A stretch of 64,000 nt of DNA from Roseivivax jejudonensis (GTDB taxonomy: Bacteria > Pseudomonadota > Alphaproteobacteria > Rhodobacterales > Rhodobacteraceae), in NCBI RefSeq assembly GCF_900172265.1, contig NZ_FWFK01000005.1:124001-188000 (forward strand), given 5' to 3'. The position numbers and the translations under genes were made by a program. Under the pieces are notes generated by a model. That model was not told the origin of the DNA, made no database searches, and was given only the letters and a program-made list of their open reading frames with translations. Shown piece by piece: positions 8,807 through 17,186 of this stretch (position 1 is the first letter of the stretch; each line of letters starts with the position of its first letter).

Positions 8807-9619
8807 GTGGCCGACAGCGTGAAATCCCGCATCGATAGCGCCCTGCGCGCGACGGGTCTCTGGCTCGCGCGGCGGCTGACGTCGAACGACGCCTCGGGCG
8901 GGAGCCACGTGCCGGCCGATTTCGACCGCCTGCGCAGCACGCTGCGCCCTGGCGACGTGCTGCTGGTCGACGGGCAGTCCATCGTCGGGCAGTCGGTCAA
9001 GTACCTGACCCAATCAACCTGGTCGCATGCCGCCGTCTATGTGGGCGACGCGGCGGGCACCGGACTCGACCTCGTGGAAGTCAACCTGGGCGAGGGGTGC
9101 GTGGCGGTGCCGCTGGCCAAGTACACCCGCCACCACACGCGCATCTGCCGACCGGTCGGCCTGAACGACGCGGAGCGCAAGCAGGTCGCCCGGTTCATGG
9201 CTGATCGCATCGGCCTGCGCTACGACATGCGCAACATCTTCGATCTGGCGCGGTTCGTGCTGCCGCAGCCGCCGCTGCCGCGACGGTGGCGGCGCCGGAT
9301 GCTGGCGCTCGGGTCCGGGGATCCCACACGGGCGATCTGTTCGTCGCTGATCGCGCAGGCGTTTCAGGAGGTCGGGTATCCGATCCTGCCGCGGGTTCGC
9401 GAGGTGAAGCTGCGCACGCGGGACGGCGCGACACGACGCGAGCTTTTGCACATCCGGCACCATTCGCTGTACGTGCCGGGGGATTTCGACATCTCGCCGT
9501 ATTTCGAGATCGTCAAACCGCAGCTGTCAGGCGGGTTCGATCACCGTGCGCTGGTCTGGGCGCACCAGGTGCCGGACGAGGTCGGCGGCGCGGAAGCGCT
9601 GCAACTTGCGGCTGAGTAG
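8807..9619 (+). CDS. YiiX/YebB-like permuted NlpC/P60 hydrolase
   Basis: A 270-residue protein of the circularly permuted papain-like (YiiX) family. RPGDVLLVDG is followed by His74 (TWSHAAVYVG) and later the presumed nucleophile Cys178 (AICSSLIAQAF). Such enzymes cleave peptide, amide or ester bonds, often near the envelope; the substrate here is unknown. GTG 8807 was chosen because GAGGAAGG (8791-8798) lies 8 nt upstream. A GTG at 8768 would add 13 residues but has no ribosome binding site. No signal peptide is obvious. Confidence 0.75.
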   Translation: MADSVKSRIDSALRATGLWLARRLTSNDASGGSHVPADFDRLRSTLRPGDVLLVDGQSIVGQSVKYLTQSTWSHAAVYVGDAAGTGLDLVEVNLGEGCVAVPLAKYTRHHTRICRPVGLNDAERKQVARFMADRIGLRYDMRNIFDLARFVLPQPPLPRRWRRRMLALGSGDPTRAICSSLIAQAFQEVGYPILPRVREVKLRTRDGATRRELLHIRHHSLYVPGDFDISPYFEIVKPQLSGGFDHRALVWAHQVPDEVGGAEALQLAAE

Positions 9620-9640
9620 TCGGCCGGGTCGGGCGCAACG

Positions 9641-9671
9641 AAAAAGGGCGGCCCCTCGCGGCGCCGCCCTT
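9641..9671 (-). terminator. Intrinsic terminator of the small-protein gene
   Basis: A perfect 9-bp inverted repeat, AAGGGCGGC (9644-9652) and GCCGCCCTT (9663-9671), with a 10-nt loop. Read on the minus strand it is followed by five T residues. It lies 28 bp after the stop of the 64-residue gene and also after the convergent YiiX-like gene. Confidence 0.8.
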
Positions 9672-9698
9672 CCGGATTATTCCGATCGCTGTCGCGGA

Positions 9699-9893
9699 TC
9701 AGTCGGACGCGACTGCTGCTGCGACGAGAGCGAGCAGGATCAGCGGCACGATGATCGCGGCCGAGGACGACTGCTGCTCGGTTTCTTCGACGACGACGAC
9801 GGGCTCCATGACCACGTCATCCTTCGCGTAGGAACCGGCCATGGCCGAGGTGCCGGCTGCTGCGATTGCGGCGGCGAGTGCGAGTTTCTTCAT
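9699..9893 (-). CDS. Small exported/membrane protein of unknown function
   Basis: A 64-residue protein: a Sec-type signal peptide (MKKLALAAAIAAAGTSAMA, cleavage likely after Ala19), a short acidic/valine-rich stretch (MEPVVVVEETEQQ), then one C-terminal hydrophobic helix (about 45-62). A strong ribosome binding site (GGAGGAA) precedes the ATG. The gene has its own predicted promoter and an intrinsic terminator, so it looks monocistronic. No family recognised; it is probably anchored in the inner membrane after export. Confidence 0.7.
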   Translation of the reverse strand: MKKLALAAAIAAAGTSAMAGSYAKDDVVMEPVVVVEETEQQSSSAAIIVPLILLALVAAAVASD

Positions 9894-9973
9894 CTATTCC
9901 TCCAGATGCTGGCCCGCCACCGCGGCCGGGAAGGACCCAGCGACAGGCACCCAAGACGTATTCTCGTGAGTCG

Positions 9974-10002
9974 TTCTAACCAGCAAAAAAACGCCAAAGC
10001 AA
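9974..10002 (-). promoter_or_regulatory. Predicted sigma-70-type promoter of the small-protein gene
   Basis: On the minus strand, TTGCTT (10002-9997) and TTAGAA (9979-9974) are separated by 17 bp. A start of transcription near 9967 would leave a leader of about 75 nt before the ATG at 9893. Prediction from pattern only. Confidence 0.4.
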
Positions 10003-10044
10003 TTTGCTAGCCCTTGAGATGCCTGTGAAACGCAGCGCCTGTCG

Positions 10045-10641
10045 TCAAATTAGCAACACCTGTGTGCCCACCGTGGCGAGCTGATAAAGCTCCTCGATAT
10101 GGTGATTGTAGAGGCCGATGCATCCGTTCGACGACCGGCGCCCGATCTTGCGCGTGTCGTGCGTGCCATGGATCCGGTAATACTGCCAGCTTAGGTGAAG
10201 CGCGCGCGTTCCAAGCGGATTGTCCGGGCCCGGCGGGACGTAATCCGGCCACTCAGGGTTGCGTTGCTTCATCGAGGGAGTCGGCCGCCAATCCGGCGCC
10301 GGATCCTTCAGCGTCACCGACGTCCGGCCGCGACGGGTCAGGTCCTCGGTCAGCGGCACGGAGGTCGGATAGAGCTTGTAGAGGCTCTGATCCTCGGACC
10401 AGTAATGCAGCGCCCGCGAGCGGATATCGACGAGGATCGCGCCGTTGTTCAGGTTCGAGAAGTACGGCTGCCAGTCCAGCGTGCGGAAGCTCGACACGTT
10501 GCGGCGCACCACGTTGGACAGGTCACGCTCGAGTTCGGTCGTGCCTGGGCCCGTCTGTGCCAGTGCGGGTGCGCCGAGGAACGCGGCGGTTCCGGCGAGA
10601 AAGCCGCGCCGGCCGAATCGGGAAGATGGGATCTTGCTCAT
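10045..10641 (-). CDS. L,D-transpeptidase (YkuD domain), Tat-type signal
   Basis: A 198-residue periplasmic peptidoglycan cross-linking or anchoring enzyme. The N-terminus has a twin-arginine motif (GRRGFLAG, 10-17) and a signal peptide ending at ALA (about residue 28). The YkuD domain carries His158 (RIHGTHD) and the catalytic Cys174 in SNGCIGLYNHH. The residues needed for L,D-transpeptidation look intact. A second YkuD enzyme (lipoprotein) lies at 11414-11914. Confidence 0.88.
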   Translation of the reverse strand: MSKIPSSRFGRRGFLAGTAAFLGAPALAQTGPGTTELERDLSNVVRRNVSSFRTLDWQPYFSNLNNGAILVDIRSRALHYWSEDQSLYKLYPTSVPLTEDLTRRGRTSVTLKDPAPDWRPTPSMKQRNPEWPDYVPPGPDNPLGTRALHLSWQYYRIHGTHDTRKIGRRSSNGCIGLYNHHIEELYQLATVGTQVLLI

Positions 10642-10747
10642 GACAACGTCTCCGGGTCCACTCTTCAGATCTATTTAGCGGCTAGGGCGGATCGGCCGCA
10701 GCCGCAATTCAAACGCGCGTCATCGGCGGTTTCACGTCGATGTGGGT

Positions 10748-10776
10748 TTGAATGGCAACTTATACGGGGATATGGC
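10748..10776 (+). promoter_or_regulatory. Predicted promoter of the CAP lipoprotein gene
   Basis: TTGAAT (10748-10753) and TATGGC (10771-10776) are separated by 17 bp, 35 bp before the start codon, in a 169-bp divergent spacer that otherwise contains no gene. Pattern-based prediction. Confidence 0.35.
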
Positions 10777-10810
10777 GTTCCTTAACAGAATTTAAACGGG
10801 TGGACAGGCC

Positions 10811-11365
10811 ATGACACGCTTCCTTCTTCTTGCCGCTGGCGCGGCTCTGACCCTCGCGGCTTGTGGCCCGACGATCACGACGAGCAACACCGCGCTCGGC
10901 CCGGACGGCCAGCCGATGCAGGTCTACAACCTTGCAGGCGCCAGCGAGTCCCGCGTGTCCTACCGCATGCTCGACGCGGTCAATTCCCTGCGACAGTCGA
11001 ACGGGGCGTCGCCACTGGAGCTCAATTCGCAGTTGCGGGCCGCCGCGGCGACGCACTCGCGCGACATGTCGGTGCAGAACCGTCCGTGGCATTTCGGGTC
11101 CGACGGCTCCTCGCCGGTCGAGCGCGTGCAGCGTGCCGGCTATCCCGGTCAGCTCGTTGGAGAGGCGATTTCCGAAACCTTCGAAACCGAGCTGGAAACG
11201 CTGTCCGCCTGGATGGACGATCCGGCGACGCGCGATGTCATCCTGAACCCGGAGGCGCGCGAGATGGGCTTCGCCTGGTACCAGGAACCCAACGGCAAGA
11301 TCTGGTGGACGCTTGTCACCGGCGCGCCGGGCGGCGGCGGCGGCACCGAGATCGCGGGGCTCTGA
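10811..11365 (+). CDS. CAP/SCP domain lipoprotein
   Basis: A 184-residue predicted lipoprotein: an N-terminal hydrophobic signal with lipobox LAAC (lipidation at Cys18), then a CAP (CRISP/antigen 5/PR-1) domain. Domain hallmarks are LDAVNSLRQSNGASPLELNSQL, the HSRDM helix and a degenerate GEAI segment. It has a glycine-rich end near residues 175-179. CAP proteins in bacteria are extracytoplasmic and of unclear function. It stands alone between two convergent or divergent L,D-transpeptidase genes. Confidence 0.85.
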   Translation: MTRFLLLAAGAALTLAACGPTITTSNTALGPDGQPMQVYNLAGASESRVSYRMLDAVNSLRQSNGASPLELNSQLRAAAATHSRDMSVQNRPWHFGSDGSSPVERVQRAGYPGQLVGEAISETFETELETLSAWMDDPATRDVILNPEAREMGFAWYQEPNGKIWWTLVTGAPGGGGGTEIAGL

Positions 11366-11413
11366 CGCCGCCGCGACCGGTGATCGCCGCGCCCCGCCCG
11401 GGCGCGAAACAGG

Positions 11414-11914
11414 TCAGGGCGCGATGTAGATCGGCGTATTGTCCCGCACCATCGCGTAGATGTGCTCCATCTCGCGATCGCTCACCGCGATGCAGCCCCA
11501 GGTCCAATCGCTCTTGGCATTGGCGCTGCTGCCGCGCTGCGGTCCGCCGTGAATGAAGATGTCGCCACCCGGATCGCGGCCCATCGCCAGCGCCCGCGCG
11601 ATGTCGTTCTCGTTCGGATAGGAGATGCCGACCGACAGGTGGAACTTCGAGTTCGGATTCCGCTTGTCGATGAGGTAATGGCCCTCCGGCGTCCGGCCGT
11701 CGCCCTCGAACTGCTTGTGCCCCGCCGGGGCGAAGCCGAGCTGGATCGGATATTGTTTCAGCACCCGATCGTGGTGGATCAGGTACATCCTGCGTTCCGA
11801 CTTGTCGACGTAGACCCGGGTGACCTCCGGACCGTTGTACGTGCGGAATTTGCTTCCGCACGCGGATAGGCTCAGCGCCGCGGCGACGACCGCGATAACC
11901 TTGATGATGTGCAT
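11414..11914 (-). CDS. L,D-transpeptidase lipoprotein (YkuD domain)
   Basis: A 166-residue protein with lipobox LSAC (Cys19) and a YkuD catalytic region: FIHGGPQRG followed by WGCIAVSDREMEHIY, which carries the catalytic Cys. The ATG at 11914 was chosen over 11968 because the hydrophobic signal starts directly after it. It probably acts on peptidoglycan from the periplasmic face of a membrane. Its N-terminal part (VYVDKSERRMYL) is typical of ErfK/YkuD proteins. Confidence 0.87.
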   Translation of the reverse strand: MHIIKVIAVVAAALSLSACGSKFRTYNGPEVTRVYVDKSERRMYLIHHDRVLKQYPIQLGFAPAGHKQFEGDGRTPEGHYLIDKRNPNSKFHLSVGISYPNENDIARALAMGRDPGGDIFIHGGPQRGSSANAKSDWTWGCIAVSDREMEHIYAMVRDNTPIYIAP

Positions 11915-12016
11915 GGATACTGCCCGCTCGTTTTTCGCGCCTTTTACCCCAAAACGGCCCGTCGGCACAGATATATCAGCAGGGTGCTCACGATTCGGTG
12001 AATCCGGGCAGGTGGG

Positions 12017-13237
12017 TCACCCGCGCGACAGGGCGGCCGCGATCTCGATATGCGACGACCAGCGGAACTGATCGACAACCTGGACCCAGTCGAGCCGGTA
12101 GCCCGAGCGGACGAACGCCGCGCAGTCGCGCGCGAAGGTGACCGGGTTGCACGAGACATGCGCGACGCGCGGCGCGGCCGCCTCGACGATCTGCGCGACC
12201 TGCGCCTCGGCGCCGGCGCGGGGCGGATCGATCACCACGGCATCGGTGCGCGCCAGGTCGACCGAAGACAGCGGATCGCGAAAGAGATCGCGCGCCTCGG
12301 TGGTGACGCGGCGCAGCCCCGGTCCGTGACGCCAGCCGCGATCGAGCGCCGCCAGCATGTCGCGCGACGCCTCGACGGCGTGCACCTCGGCCCGCGCGGC
12401 CAGCGGTAGGGTGAAGGTGCCGCACCCGGAGAAGAGGTCGACGATCCGGCGCGCGTCGCCGACCGCCTCGGCCACGGCTGCCTGCAGGGCCGCCTCGCCC
12501 TCAAGAGTGGCCTGGAGGAAGGCGCCCGGCGGAGGGATCACCTCGGCCGGGCCCAGCCGGACCGCCGGCGGTCGCCGCTCCAGCGTTTCGTCGGCGCCCC
12601 ATGCGATACGGGCGAGGTTCCGCGCGCGGGCGAGGGCCGCAAGCTCGGAGCGCAGCGCTGCGTCGGCAGGCTTGCCGCCGGTCACCGCGACGTCGAGGCC
12701 GGCGTTGCTGCGGGTGATCTGAACCGACAGCTCGGCCTTGCGGCTGCCGCCGAGCCGGGCGAGCGATTCGACCAGCGGAAGCGCAGCAGCGATGTCGGGA
12801 TGGACCACGCGGCACTCGGGCACCGGCACGATCACGTCGGATCGCTTGCGGTGGAAGCCGGCCAGCGCGCCGGATTTCGTGCGCCGGGCCGAGAATGTCG
12901 CGCGACGCCGGCTGCGCTCGGGCGAGGTGGCGACCGGTCGCATGGGCGCATCGAGACCATGCGCGGCGAGCGCCGTGCGCACCACGTCGACCTTCCAGCT
13001 TTCGACGAACGGATCCGCCGCGTGCTGAAGCTGGCAGCCGCCGCAGGTGCGCGCATGGGGGCAGGGCGGCGCGACGCGGTCGGGTGAGGGCGTGACGATC
13101 TTCGGTGCCGGCATCGTGTCGCCGTCGACGTCGCCGGCGACCGTCTCGCCCGGCAATGTGCCAGGCACGAAGACCGGACCTGTGGCGATGCCGTCGCCCA
13201 GATGGCCGAGCCTGTCGATGGTGAGCTTGATCGTCAT
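12017..13237 (-). CDS. 23S rRNA (uracil-C5)-methyltransferase, RlmD/RumA type
   Basis: A 406-residue RNA m5U methyltransferase. A TRAM-like N-terminus is followed by a 4Fe-4S ligand set: Cys59, Cys65, Cys68 (CPHARTCGGC) and Cys142. The SAM motif LFSGCGTF is at 268-275, DPPR at 337-340 and the catalytic Cys363 in VSCNPVTFARD. The start at 13237 (MTIKLTID) was preferred over an ORF start at 13570 inside the neighbouring ABC gene. The exact target uridine (RlmC or RlmD type) cannot be assigned. Confidence 0.88.
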   Translation of the reverse strand: MTIKLTIDRLGHLGDGIATGPVFVPGTLPGETVAGDVDGDTMPAPKIVTPSPDRVAPPCPHARTCGGCQLQHAADPFVESWKVDVVRTALAAHGLDAPMRPVATSPERSRRRATFSARRTKSGALAGFHRKRSDVIVPVPECRVVHPDIAAALPLVESLARLGGSRKAELSVQITRSNAGLDVAVTGGKPADAALRSELAALARARNLARIAWGADETLERRPPAVRLGPAEVIPPPGAFLQATLEGEAALQAAVAEAVGDARRIVDLFSGCGTFTLPLAARAEVHAVEASRDMLAALDRGWRHGPGLRRVTTEARDLFRDPLSSVDLARTDAVVIDPPRAGAEAQVAQIVEAAAPRVAHVSCNPVTFARDCAAFVRSGYRLDWVQVVDQFRWSSHIEIAAALSRG

Positions 13238-13286
13238 GCGCCGCTGATGCCGCGAAACGGCCGCGGCGTCGAGTGTCAGCGCCGGA

Positions 13287-15119
13287 TCATTCCGCCGCCG
13301 CGCGGGTGGAGATGAACCCACCCGACTGCCGGCTCCAGTAGCGGGCGTAGAGCCCGCCCTTGGCCAGCAGGGCGTCATGCGTGCCGATCTCGGCGATCCG
13401 GCCCTCGTCCATGACGACGATCCGGTCCATGTGCGCGATGGTCGAGAGGCGATGCGCGATGGCGAGGACGGTCTTGCCCTCCATGACACGTTCGAGCGCG
13501 GACTGGATCTGCGCCTCGACTTCGCTGTCGAGCGCGCTGGTCGCCTCGTCGAGCACGAGGATCGGCGCATCCTTCAGGATCGCCCGCGCGAGCGCGATAC
13601 GCTGACGTTGCCCGCCCGACAGCTTCACCCCGCGCTCGCCCAGATGCGCGTCGTAGCCCTTGCGCCCCTCGTGGTCCTGCATCCGGGTGATGAAGTCGTG
13701 CGCCTCGGCCTTGCGCGCGGCCTCGATCACCTGGTCCTCGGTGGCGCCGGGATCGCCGTAGCGGATGTTCTCCATCGCCGAGCGGTTGAACATCGCGGTT
13801 TCCTGCGTGACCATGCCGATACGGCGCCGCAGGCTCTCTTGCGTCACCTGGGCGATGTCCTGCCCGTCGATGCGGATGCGCCCGTCCTCGGCGTCGTACA
13901 TCCGCAGCAGCAGGGCGACGAGCGTCGACTTGCCCGCGCCGCTCGCCCCGACGACGGCGAGCTTTTCTCCGGGCGCGATGGTCAGGTCGATGTCCTCGAT
14001 CCCGCCGATGTCGTGCCCGTAGCGGAAGGTCACATCCTCGATCGCGACCTCGCCACCGGTCACCTCGAGATCGGTCGCGTCCTCGGCGTCGAGCAGCGTG
14101 TAGCGCGGGGTCAGCGTGCGCATGCCGTCCTCGGTCTCGCCCACGTTCGAGTAGAGCGCCATCAGCGTGTGGCTGACCCAGCCGATCATCTGCGCGAGCC
14201 GCAGGGCGACGGCGCCGGTCGCGGCGATGTCGCCGGCCGACAGTCCACCCGTCGACCACAGCATCAGCGCCCCGCCCACCATGAATACCGGCAGCACCCC
14301 GGCGAGCATCACCAGCCAGAAGCGGAACGCGGTCGCCACGCGGCCGTAAGACAGCGTTCGGTCGCGGAAGGTCGCCATAGCGTCGAGCGCCGCGCGATCC
14401 TCGTGATCGGCATGGGCGAACAGCTTGACCGTCTTGATGTTGGTCACGGTGTCGACGATCTGCCCGGTGACCTGCGCCCGGGCGCCGGCGCGCGCCTTGG
14501 ACGTCTTGCGGATGCGCGGCATGTAGTGGCGGATCATCAGCACGTAGCCGATGAACCAGATCAACAGGCCCGCGGCGATGCGGGGGTCGATCGTCCCGAT
14601 CAGCAGGATGGCCCCGATGAACGAGGCAAGCGCCACCAGGATCGAGGTGACCATCTCGACCACCACGTCGGTCAGGGCGCGGGCGGTCTGCATCTCCTTC
14701 TGAGCGATGCGCCCGGCGAAGTCGTTGTCGAAGAAGGTGCTGGCCTGCCCGATCGTGTACCTGTTCAGACGCGACAGCACGAGGTTGAAGACGTTGGGCT
14801 GTATGACGATCGTGTTGAAGTAGGTGCTGGCGACGTAGGCCGCCGGGCGCAGCGCGACGAAGAACGCCAGCGCACCGAGGAGCGTCCATGTCGATTCCGC
14901 GAACACCGAGGTTTCGGCGGCCAGCGCGGCGTCGACCACGAGGCCGAGCACCATCGCCGCGGCGACCTCGACCGTGCCGACGCAGACCGCGAGCAGCGAG
15001 CCCGCCAGCACGATCCGCCACGCGCCCGAAAGCGCCCACTTCACGAACGCGAAGAGCGTCCGCGGCGGCGGGCCGTCCGCATGTGCGAACGGATCGATCC
15101 AGTCGGCGGGTTGTTTCAT
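13287..15119 (-). CDS. ABC exporter (fused membrane and ATPase domains), copy 1
   Basis: About 610 residues: a six-helix exporter transmembrane domain followed by an ATPase with Walker A GASGAGKST, signature LSGGQRQRIALARA, Walker B with catalytic Glu (LVLDEATSALDSE) and H-loop AHRLST, all intact. The start at 15119 (MKQPADW) is preceded by AAGG at 5-nt spacing; 15122 is equally possible. It lies 46 bp after a homologous exporter gene on the same strand. The pair likely arose by duplication and may form a heterodimer. Substrate (lipid, peptide or drug) unknown. Confidence 0.85.
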   Translation of the reverse strand: MKQPADWIDPFAHADGPPPRTLFAFVKWALSGAWRIVLAGSLLAVCVGTVEVAAAMVLGLVVDAALAAETSVFAESTWTLLGALAFFVALRPAAYVASTYFNTIVIQPNVFNLVLSRLNRYTIGQASTFFDNDFAGRIAQKEMQTARALTDVVVEMVTSILVALASFIGAILLIGTIDPRIAAGLLIWFIGYVLMIRHYMPRIRKTSKARAGARAQVTGQIVDTVTNIKTVKLFAHADHEDRAALDAMATFRDRTLSYGRVATAFRFWLVMLAGVLPVFMVGGALMLWSTGGLSAGDIAATGAVALRLAQMIGWVSHTLMALYSNVGETEDGMRTLTPRYTLLDAEDATDLEVTGGEVAIEDVTFRYGHDIGGIEDIDLTIAPGEKLAVVGASGAGKSTLVALLLRMYDAEDGRIRIDGQDIAQVTQESLRRRIGMVTQETAMFNRSAMENIRYGDPGATEDQVIEAARKAEAHDFITRMQDHEGRKGYDAHLGERGVKLSGGQRQRIALARAILKDAPILVLDEATSALDSEVEAQIQSALERVMEGKTVLAIAHRLSTIAHMDRIVVMDEGRIAEIGTHDALLAKGGLYARYWSRQSGGFISTRAAAE

Positions 15120-15165
15120 CATCACCTTAGATGTGGCGCGGCAAGCGCGGAGCAAGCGGCGGAAC

Positions 15166-17019
15166 TCACTCCGCCGCCTCGCTGTCGTCCATCGTCAGGA
15201 AGCCGCCGGATTGGCGGGCCCAGAAGCTTGCGTAGAGACCGCCCTGCACGAGGAGCGCGGCATGGCTGCCTTCCTCGACGATGCGGCCCTGATCCATCAC
15301 GAGGATCCGGTCCATGTGCGCGATCGTGGACAGCCGATGCGCGATCGCGATGACCGTCTTGCCCTCCATCATGCCGTAGAGCGTATCCTGGATCGCAGCC
15401 TCGACCTCGCTGTCGAGCGCGCTCGTCGCCTCGTCGAGCAGGAGGATCGGCGCGTCCTTCAGGATCACGCGGGCGAGTGCGATGCGCTGCCGCTGGCCGC
15501 CGGAGAGCTTCACCCCGCGTTCGCCGACCTGCGCGTCGTAGCCGCGGTTGCCCTTGGCGTCCTGCAGATCCGCGATGAACTCGTGGGCCTGTGCCTGTTT
15601 CGCGGCGGCGATCATCGCGTCCTCGCCGGCCTCCGGTCGGCCATAGAGGATATTGTCGCGCACCGAGCGGTGCATGAGCGCCGAATCCTGCTGAACCATG
15701 CCGATGCGGCGGCGCAGGCTTTCCTGCGTGACCTCGCGGATGTCCTGTCCGTCGAGGCGAATCTTGCCGTCTTCGACGTCGTAGAAGCGCAGGAGCAGCT
15801 TCACCAGCGTCGACTTGCCCGCCCCCGAGCGGCCGACGAGGCCGACCTTCTCGCCCGGCTGGATGGTCAACGACACCGCGTCGAGACCGCCCTGTCCCTT
15901 GCCGTAGTGGTGGGAGACGCGGTCGATCTCGATCCGGCCCTCGTCGAGGACGAGCTCGCGCGCATCGGATGCGTCGGTCAGGCGGATCGGCTGGGCGATG
16001 GTCTCCATCCCCTCGGCGACGATGCCGAGCTGCTGGAAGAAGCTCGTCATCGCCCACATGATCCAGCCGGTCATCGCGTTGAGCCGCAGGGCCAGCGCGG
16101 TCGACGCCGCCACGGTGCCGACGGTGGCCGCGCCAACGCCCCAGAACCAGAGCGCGAGCCCGACGACACCGACGATCAGGATGCCGTTGAGCACGGTCAG
16201 CGCCACGTCCATGATCGTGTAGATCCGCATCTCGTTCGCGAAGGTCTGGCGCGCGTGCTCGATCGCCTCGCGGCCGTATTCGACCTCGCGGTCGTGGTGC
16301 GCGAACATCTTGACCGAGTGGATGTTGGTGTAGCTGTCCACGACCCGGCCCGTGACGAAGCTTCGGGCGTCCGACGCGGCCTGGCTGGCGGGTTTGACGC
16401 GCGCCACCGTCCAGCGCATCAGCGCCATCCAGAGCCCGAACCAGACCGCCAGCGGTGCCATCATCCACGGCTCCGCGATGCCCAGCAGGAAGAACGAGCC
16501 GATGACGTAGGCCAGCGAGTAGGTCAGCGCATCGAAGATCTGGAACACCGCTTCGCCCGCCGCGGGCGGCGTCTGCATGATGCGGTTGGCGATGCGGCCG
16601 GCGAAGTCGTCCTCGAACCAGCCGACGCTCTGGCGCAGCACGTGCCGGTGCGCCCGCCAGCGGTAGAGCGTGCCGTAGTTCGGCAGAATCGTGTTGTTGA
16701 GGAGCAGGACGTCGAGCGCCTGCAGCGCCGGGCGCAGGACGAGGATGAAGACACCGAGCGCGATCAGGGCCCAGCCGTGCGTGGCCCAGACCTCGGCCGG
16801 GGATCCGGCGAGGATGTCGACGACCCAGCCCATCGCCCAGATCAGCAGCAACTCGACCCCCGCGACGACGACCGACAGGATGCCGGCCAGCGCGAAGACG
16901 CCCCGGAAGGGGCGTGAATAATCGAGCATGAAGGGCAGGAGCCGACGCGGGGGCGCGTCGGTCTCGGGATAGTCGACGTAAGGGTCGACGAGGCCCTCGA
17001 AGAAGCGGAAGAGGCGCAC
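15166..17019 (-). CDS. ABC exporter (fused membrane and ATPase domains), copy 2
   Basis: A 617-residue paralogue of the downstream gene. ATPase motifs are Walker A GRSGAGKST, signature LSGGQRQRIALARV, Walker B LLLDEATSALDSE and H-loop AHRLST. Because both copies keep the catalytic Glu, neither is a degenerate half-site. It starts with GTG at 17019 with GAGGAG upstream. The N-terminal MRLFRFFEGLVDPY segment precedes the first membrane helix. Cotranscription with copy 1 is likely from the short gap. Confidence 0.85.
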   Translation of the reverse strand: MRLFRFFEGLVDPYVDYPETDAPPRRLLPFMLDYSRPFRGVFALAGILSVVVAGVELLLIWAMGWVVDILAGSPAEVWATHGWALIALGVFILVLRPALQALDVLLLNNTILPNYGTLYRWRAHRHVLRQSVGWFEDDFAGRIANRIMQTPPAAGEAVFQIFDALTYSLAYVIGSFFLLGIAEPWMMAPLAVWFGLWMALMRWTVARVKPASQAASDARSFVTGRVVDSYTNIHSVKMFAHHDREVEYGREAIEHARQTFANEMRIYTIMDVALTVLNGILIVGVVGLALWFWGVGAATVGTVAASTALALRLNAMTGWIMWAMTSFFQQLGIVAEGMETIAQPIRLTDASDARELVLDEGRIEIDRVSHHYGKGQGGLDAVSLTIQPGEKVGLVGRSGAGKSTLVKLLLRFYDVEDGKIRLDGQDIREVTQESLRRRIGMVQQDSALMHRSVRDNILYGRPEAGEDAMIAAAKQAQAHEFIADLQDAKGNRGYDAQVGERGVKLSGGQRQRIALARVILKDAPILLLDEATSALDSEVEAAIQDTLYGMMEGKTVIAIAHRLSTIAHMDRILVMDQGRIVEEGSHAALLVQGGLYASFWARQSGGFLTMDDSEAAE

Positions 17020-17186
17020 GGTTCCGGCTCCTCGGATGTCTGGGTTGCCGCCCGGGGCGGCGGGCGTCGCGAGGCCGGCCGGGCGAATGCGCGGAACCTA
17101 GGCGGCGGCGGGGCGGGATGCAAACCTGAAGGGACGCGTGTGGGCCGCCCTCGGCCGGTTTCGGCGCGTGGCCGGTGGCACGCGCC

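Noticed and set aside
10817-10835. CTTCTTCTT-like stretch resembling the repeat tail
   Set aside because: It is part of the signal-peptide codons of the CAP lipoprotein; the hairpin and CCGG connector are absent.
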